From Fimbriiglobus sp. (lineage in GTDB: Bacteria > Planctomycetota > Planctomycetia > Gemmatales > Gemmataceae): a DNA stretch of 7,595 nt. The translations under genes and the position numbers were made by a program. The stretch covers positions 1 through 7,595 of the forward strand of contig JANXTD010000412.1 in assembly GCA_025352585.1 (NCBI GenBank). Direction: 5' to 3'. This document shows positions 5,179 through 7,595 of this stretch, one piece after another. The first letter of the stretch is position 1. Every line of letters starts with the position of its first letter. A model generated the notes under the pieces. That model was not told where the DNA came from and made no database searches. It saw only the letters and a list, made by a program, of their open reading frames with translations.

Positions 5179-5538
5179 ATGGATATCCTTCTCGCTCTCC
5201 TCATGGCCCTCGCCGTCGCCCCCCCGGAGCCGGCACCGGACCCGCTCGGGAAGGGGTTCCTCGGGGTCACCGTGTCGGCCGGCAGCCTCACCGTGTCGAG
5301 CGTCTCGCCCGGCACGCCGGCCGACCTCGCGGGGTTCCTGCCGGGGGACGAGTTCGTCCGCGTCGGCGATCTCGCCCCCACCGACTTCACGCAGGTCACC
5401 GCCCACCTCAAGGCCTTCCGGCCGGGGTCGCGCCTCAAGTTCGTCGTCAAGCGCGGCGGCGTCGAACTGAACCTCACGGCCCGGTTGGCGGCGCGGCCGG
5501 CGTCGGCGGATTACTTGACGGAGATGTTCCCGCCGTAA
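5179..5538 (+). CDS. Small PDZ-domain protein, probably exported
   Basis: The product has 119 residues. The first 15 or so (MDILLALLMALAVA) are hydrophobic and resemble a short signal sequence without the usual basic start. A proline-rich linker (15-22) follows, then a single PDZ domain at about 25-103: the ligand-loop-like GKGFLGVTV (24-32), SVSPGTPADLAGFLPGDEFVRV (41-62, the classical PDZ pattern in which the A-x-x-A-G helix is followed by G-D), and a final strand RLKFVVKRGGVELNLTARL. There is no protease domain, so it may be a scaffold or binding protein of the envelope. The start has no ribosome binding site. Its last 65 bases overlap, in opposite orientation, the end of the symporter gene. 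The start lies 33 bp after the right arm of the GxxExxY cassette. Confidence 0.8.
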   Translation: MDILLALLMALAVAPPEPAPDPLGKGFLGVTVSAGSLTVSSVSPGTPADLAGFLPGDEFVRVGDLAPTDFTQVTAHLKAFRPGSRLKFVVKRGGVELNLTARLAARPASADYLTEMFPP

Positions 5539-6826
5539 CCGCCCGGCGCGACTCCGAGCGCGCCACGAACACCGCCGTCGTCATGTCGGCGGTCACGTTC
5601 ACCGTCGTCCGGCACATGTCGAGCAGCCGATCGACGCCGGCGATGATGGCGATGGCCCCGGCGGGGACTTTGCCGTCGGTCGCCGTCACCAGGATGATGC
5701 CGATCAGCGGCAGCGACCCGCCCGGCACGCCCGCCATGCCGGTCGCCGTCAGGATGCACAGCACCAGCACGATCAGTTGCTGCGGCAGGCTCAAATCGAC
5801 GTTGAAGAGCTGCGCCAGAAAAATCACCGTCACGCCCTCGAAGAGGGCCGTGCCGTTGTGGTTCATCGACGCGCTCAGCGGCAGTACGAAGCGCGACACG
5901 CCCTCCGGCACGCCCAACTCCTCCTCGGCGCACTTCATCGCCACCGGCAGCGTGGCGCTCGACGAACTCGTCGAGAACGCGGTCAGCATCACGACGCGAA
6001 TCTTGCGGTAGAAGTCGAGGGGGTCGCGGCCGCCCAGCCAGTAAACCAGCATCGGCAGCACGACGAACTGGTGCACCGCCAAACCGGCCAAGACCGTGAC
6101 GACGTACGCCCCGAGCGCAATGAGCAGTTGGTAGCCGAAGGCGGCGGTCGTCTGGAAGATCAGCGCGAACACGGCGTAGGGGGCCATCGCCATCGCCAGG
6201 CGGATGACGAAGTCGGTGACCTGATTCACCCCTTCGAGGAACTTCGTCAGCAGGGCCGCCTTGTCGGGGTCGATGCGGGTCAGGGCGACGCCGACGAGGA
6301 TCGCCGAGAAGATGATCGCCAGCATGTCCTTCTCGACGAACGCCTTCAAAGGGTTCTTCGGCACGACGTTGACGAGCGTGTCGATGCCCAGCCCGGCCGC
6401 CTTCGTTTCGCCGTCGCCCTTGGGGTAGTTGTTCACCAAATCGATGCGCTGCTCCTCGGGGAGCCGGTGGCCGGGCTGAATCAGGTTCACCGCCGTGAGG
6501 CCAATGGCCGCAGCACAAGCGGTCGTGACCAGGAAGTACCCCAGGGTCTTCGCGCCGATGCGGCCGACGTTCCCCGTACCGCCGAGGCGCGTCACGCCGA
6601 CGGCCAGCGACGCGAACACCAGCGGCACGATGGCGAAGAACAGCAGGTTGAGGAAGATGCTGCCGACCGGCGCGGCGACGTACTTGACCAGCCACGTCAG
6701 CGCCGGCTTCGCCTCCGGGAAGCCGCCCTCGGTCACGGCGTAGTTGGCGAGGGAGCCGAGCGCCGCCCCCAGGATCAGGCCGAGCAAGACGCGCGACTGC
6801 GAGACGGGCGAGCCACCGGAGGACAT
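5474..6826 (-). CDS. Glutamate/aspartate-type cation symporter (DAACS/SLC1 family)
   Basis: The product is an inner-membrane protein of 450 residues in the family of GltPh, GltP and DctA (PF00375), which imports dicarboxylates or acidic amino acids with cations. Visible landmarks are several N-terminal membrane helices (about 12-30, 52-76, 96-114), the serine-rich hairpin HP1 tip AFSTSSSSATLP (283-294), the TM7 motif MNHNGTALFEG (321-331), HP2 GMAGVPGGSLPL (363-374) and TM8 DRLLDMCRTTVNVTAD (399-414). D403 and R406 sit where GltPh binds the amino and side-chain carboxylate groups, which favours Glu/Asp over plain C4-dicarboxylates. The usual TM7 Asp is Asn324 here. The ATG at 6826 starts at the family N-terminus, with GAGAAAG about six bases before it; an open frame upstream to 7312 is chance. 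The Pro/Ser-rich tail (424-450) overlaps the PDZ gene on the other strand. Confidence 0.93.
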   Translation of the reverse strand: MSSGGSPVSQSRVLLGLILGAALGSLANYAVTEGGFPEAKPALTWLVKYVAAPVGSIFLNLLFFAIVPLVFASLAVGVTRLGGTGNVGRIGAKTLGYFLVTTACAAAIGLTAVNLIQPGHRLPEEQRIDLVNNYPKGDGETKAAGLGIDTLVNVVPKNPLKAFVEKDMLAIIFSAILVGVALTRIDPDKAALLTKFLEGVNQVTDFVIRLAMAMAPYAVFALIFQTTAAFGYQLLIALGAYVVTVLAGLAVHQFVVLPMLVYWLGGRDPLDFYRKIRVVMLTAFSTSSSSATLPVAMKCAEEELGVPEGVSRFVLPLSASMNHNGTALFEGVTVIFLAQLFNVDLSLPQQLIVLVLCILTATGMAGVPGGSLPLIGIILVTATDGKVPAGAIAIIAGVDRLLDMCRTTVNVTADMTTAVFVARSESRRAVTAGTSPSSNPPTPAAPPTGP

Positions 6827-6911
6827 GGCACTTTCTCTGGGTTGGACGTTCAGCGAGTTGCCGTCCTTCTTATGGGCCGGTGGCCGGGCCGGGGCCGCGG
6901 CGGTAGATTCG

Positions 6912-6927
6912 GGGGGACGAATCCCCC
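6912..6927. other. Small GC-rich hairpin in the divergent promoter gap
   Basis: GGGGGA, loop CGAA, TCCCCC form a perfect 6-bp stem, within the 121-bp gap between the divergent symporter and deacylase genes. It lies 20 bases before the GTG start of the deacylase. It could affect either leader, but nothing shows a function. No convincing promoter was found in the remainder of the gap (6827-6947). Confidence 0.3.
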
Positions 6928-6947
6928 GCCCCGCCCCGGTAGCCCCC

Positions 6948-7595
6948 GTGTTCGACCTCCTCTTCCGCAACGGCCTCGTCGTCGACGGCACCGGCACCCC
7001 CGGCGTCCGCGCCGACGTGGCCGTCACCGGCGACCGCATTTCCGCCGTCGGCGACCTCGGCGCGGCCGCGGCGCGCGAAACCCTCGACTGCACGGGGCTG
7101 GTCGTGTCGCCGGGGTTCGTCGATGCCCACGTCCACGGCGACTTGCCGCTGCTGACCGACGGCGCGTTCGAGGCGGGGGTCCGCCAGGGCGTGACGACGC
7201 TGATCCTCGGCCAGGACGGCGTCGCCTTCGCGCCGGGGACGCCGGAAGTGTTCGGCTTCATGCACGACACGACCGCCGGGTTTAATGGCCGCGTCCCCAA
7301 AGGGACGTTCACCTGGAACGATGTCGGCGGCTACCTGCGGCGGCTCGACGGGGCGAGTGCGGTCAACGGCGCGGCGCTGATCCCCAACGGCAACGTCCGC
7401 ATGATGGCGATGGGTTTGGCCGACCGCCGCGCGACCCCGGCCGAGCTAACGACAATGCGGCAGATCGTGCGCGACAACATGGAGCAAGGGGCCGTCGGCC
7501 TGTCGAGCGGCCTCGACTACGTGCCGAGCCTGTACGCCGACGAGGACGAACTGGCAGCCCTCTGCGAGGAAATCGCCCCGTTCGGCGGCGTCTAC
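6948..7595 (+). CDS. D-aminoacylase-like amidohydrolase, N-terminal part (runs off the right edge)
   Basis: A GTG at 6948 opens a frame that stays open for 216 codons to the window edge. The start (V/M)FDLLFRNGLVVDGTG is the standard beginning of N-acyl-D-amino-acid deacylases (COG3653, amidohydrolase superfamily), and no in-frame ATG lies near, so GTG is preferred. LVVSPGFVDAHVHGD (51-65) carries the H61-x-H63 metal pair. GAVGLSSGLDYVPSLYADED (181-200) is the family's conserved block before the later metal histidines, which lie outside the window. Where classical D-aminoacylases have G-N-C-G with a zinc-ligand cysteine, this protein has G-Q-D-G (88-91). It probably hydrolyses an N-acyl amino acid or a related amide, but the substrate is open. 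It diverges from a Glu/Asp symporter with 121 bp between the two. Whether it is exported cannot be judged; no signal peptide is seen. Confidence 0.85.
   Translation, partial: MFDLLFRNGLVVDGTGTPGVRADVAVTGDRISAVGDLGAAAARETLDCTGLVVSPGFVDAHVHGDLPLLTDGAFEAGVRQGVTTLILGQDGVAFAPGTPEVFGFMHDTTAGFNGRVPKGTFTWNDVGGYLRRLDGASAVNGAALIPNGNVRMMAMGLADRRATPAELTTMRQIVRDNMEQGAVGLSSGLDYVPSLYADEDELAALCEEIAPFGGVY

Noticed and set aside
5777..7285. A 502-codon open frame on the plus strand opposite the symporter
   Set aside because: The product is low-complexity (Arg, His, Gln, Asp rich) and antisense to a well-supported transporter; it then runs out of frame through the deacylase gene.
6827..7312. N-terminal extension of the symporter to 7312
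   Set aside because: It would cross the divergent gap and lie antisense to the deacylase N-terminus; the family start is at 6826.

Overview
The window is a GC-rich stretch of a bacterial chromosome. Its content suggests a planctomycete, most likely near Gemmata (Gemmataceae). This is inferred from the high GC, the mixture of families, the weak use of Shine-Dalgarno sites and long intergenic inverted repeats of a kind I associate from memory with that group. No rRNA or other marker gene is present, so the placement is not proven. I see no tRNA, rRNA, CRISPR array or phage gene, and no stretch longer than 300 bases lacks a gene or repeat.

Layout. Positions 1-3509 are read on the minus strand. 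In coordinate order they hold the first 43 codons of an ISAs1-type transposase running off the left edge, a small antitoxin-like gene with its own promoter, a PD-(D/E)XK-like protein of unknown function, and an exported class C beta-lactamase-fold serine hydrolase. A 132-bp inverted repeat follows, then a transaldolase. Positions 3713-5538 are read on the plus strand: a Tat-exported Amidohydro_2-type hydrolase, a GxxExxY gene and a small PDZ protein. A glutamate/aspartate-type cation symporter (5474-6826) lies on the minus strand and overlaps the end of the PDZ gene. A D-aminoacylase-like gene diverges from the symporter and runs off the right edge.

The most interesting structure is a pair of related inverted-repeat elements. 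At 4676-5145 a GxxExxY gene fits almost exactly between two 38-bp inverted arms: the start codon touches the left arm, the stop codon is one base from the right arm, and the ribosome binding site lies inside the arm. At 3588-3679 a 92-bp hairpin has arms of the same design, three tandem octamers of the form GCnGAGnn. Its short loop keeps bases matching both the start-side and stop-side edges of the GxxExxY gene, in reverse orientation. It reads as a relative of the cassette with the gene deleted. Together they suggest a small mobile or amplifying unit consisting of a gene with its repeat arms, plus a non-coding derivative.

Metabolically the region is a loose collection, not one pathway: a pentose-phosphate enzyme, three hydrolases (two exported, and one whose export cannot be judged) and an amino-acid symporter. 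A link between the symporter and the divergent deacylase (uptake of, and release from, acyl amino acids) is possible but unproven. The left part (antitoxin, nuclease-fold protein, IS) has the character of an accessory region.
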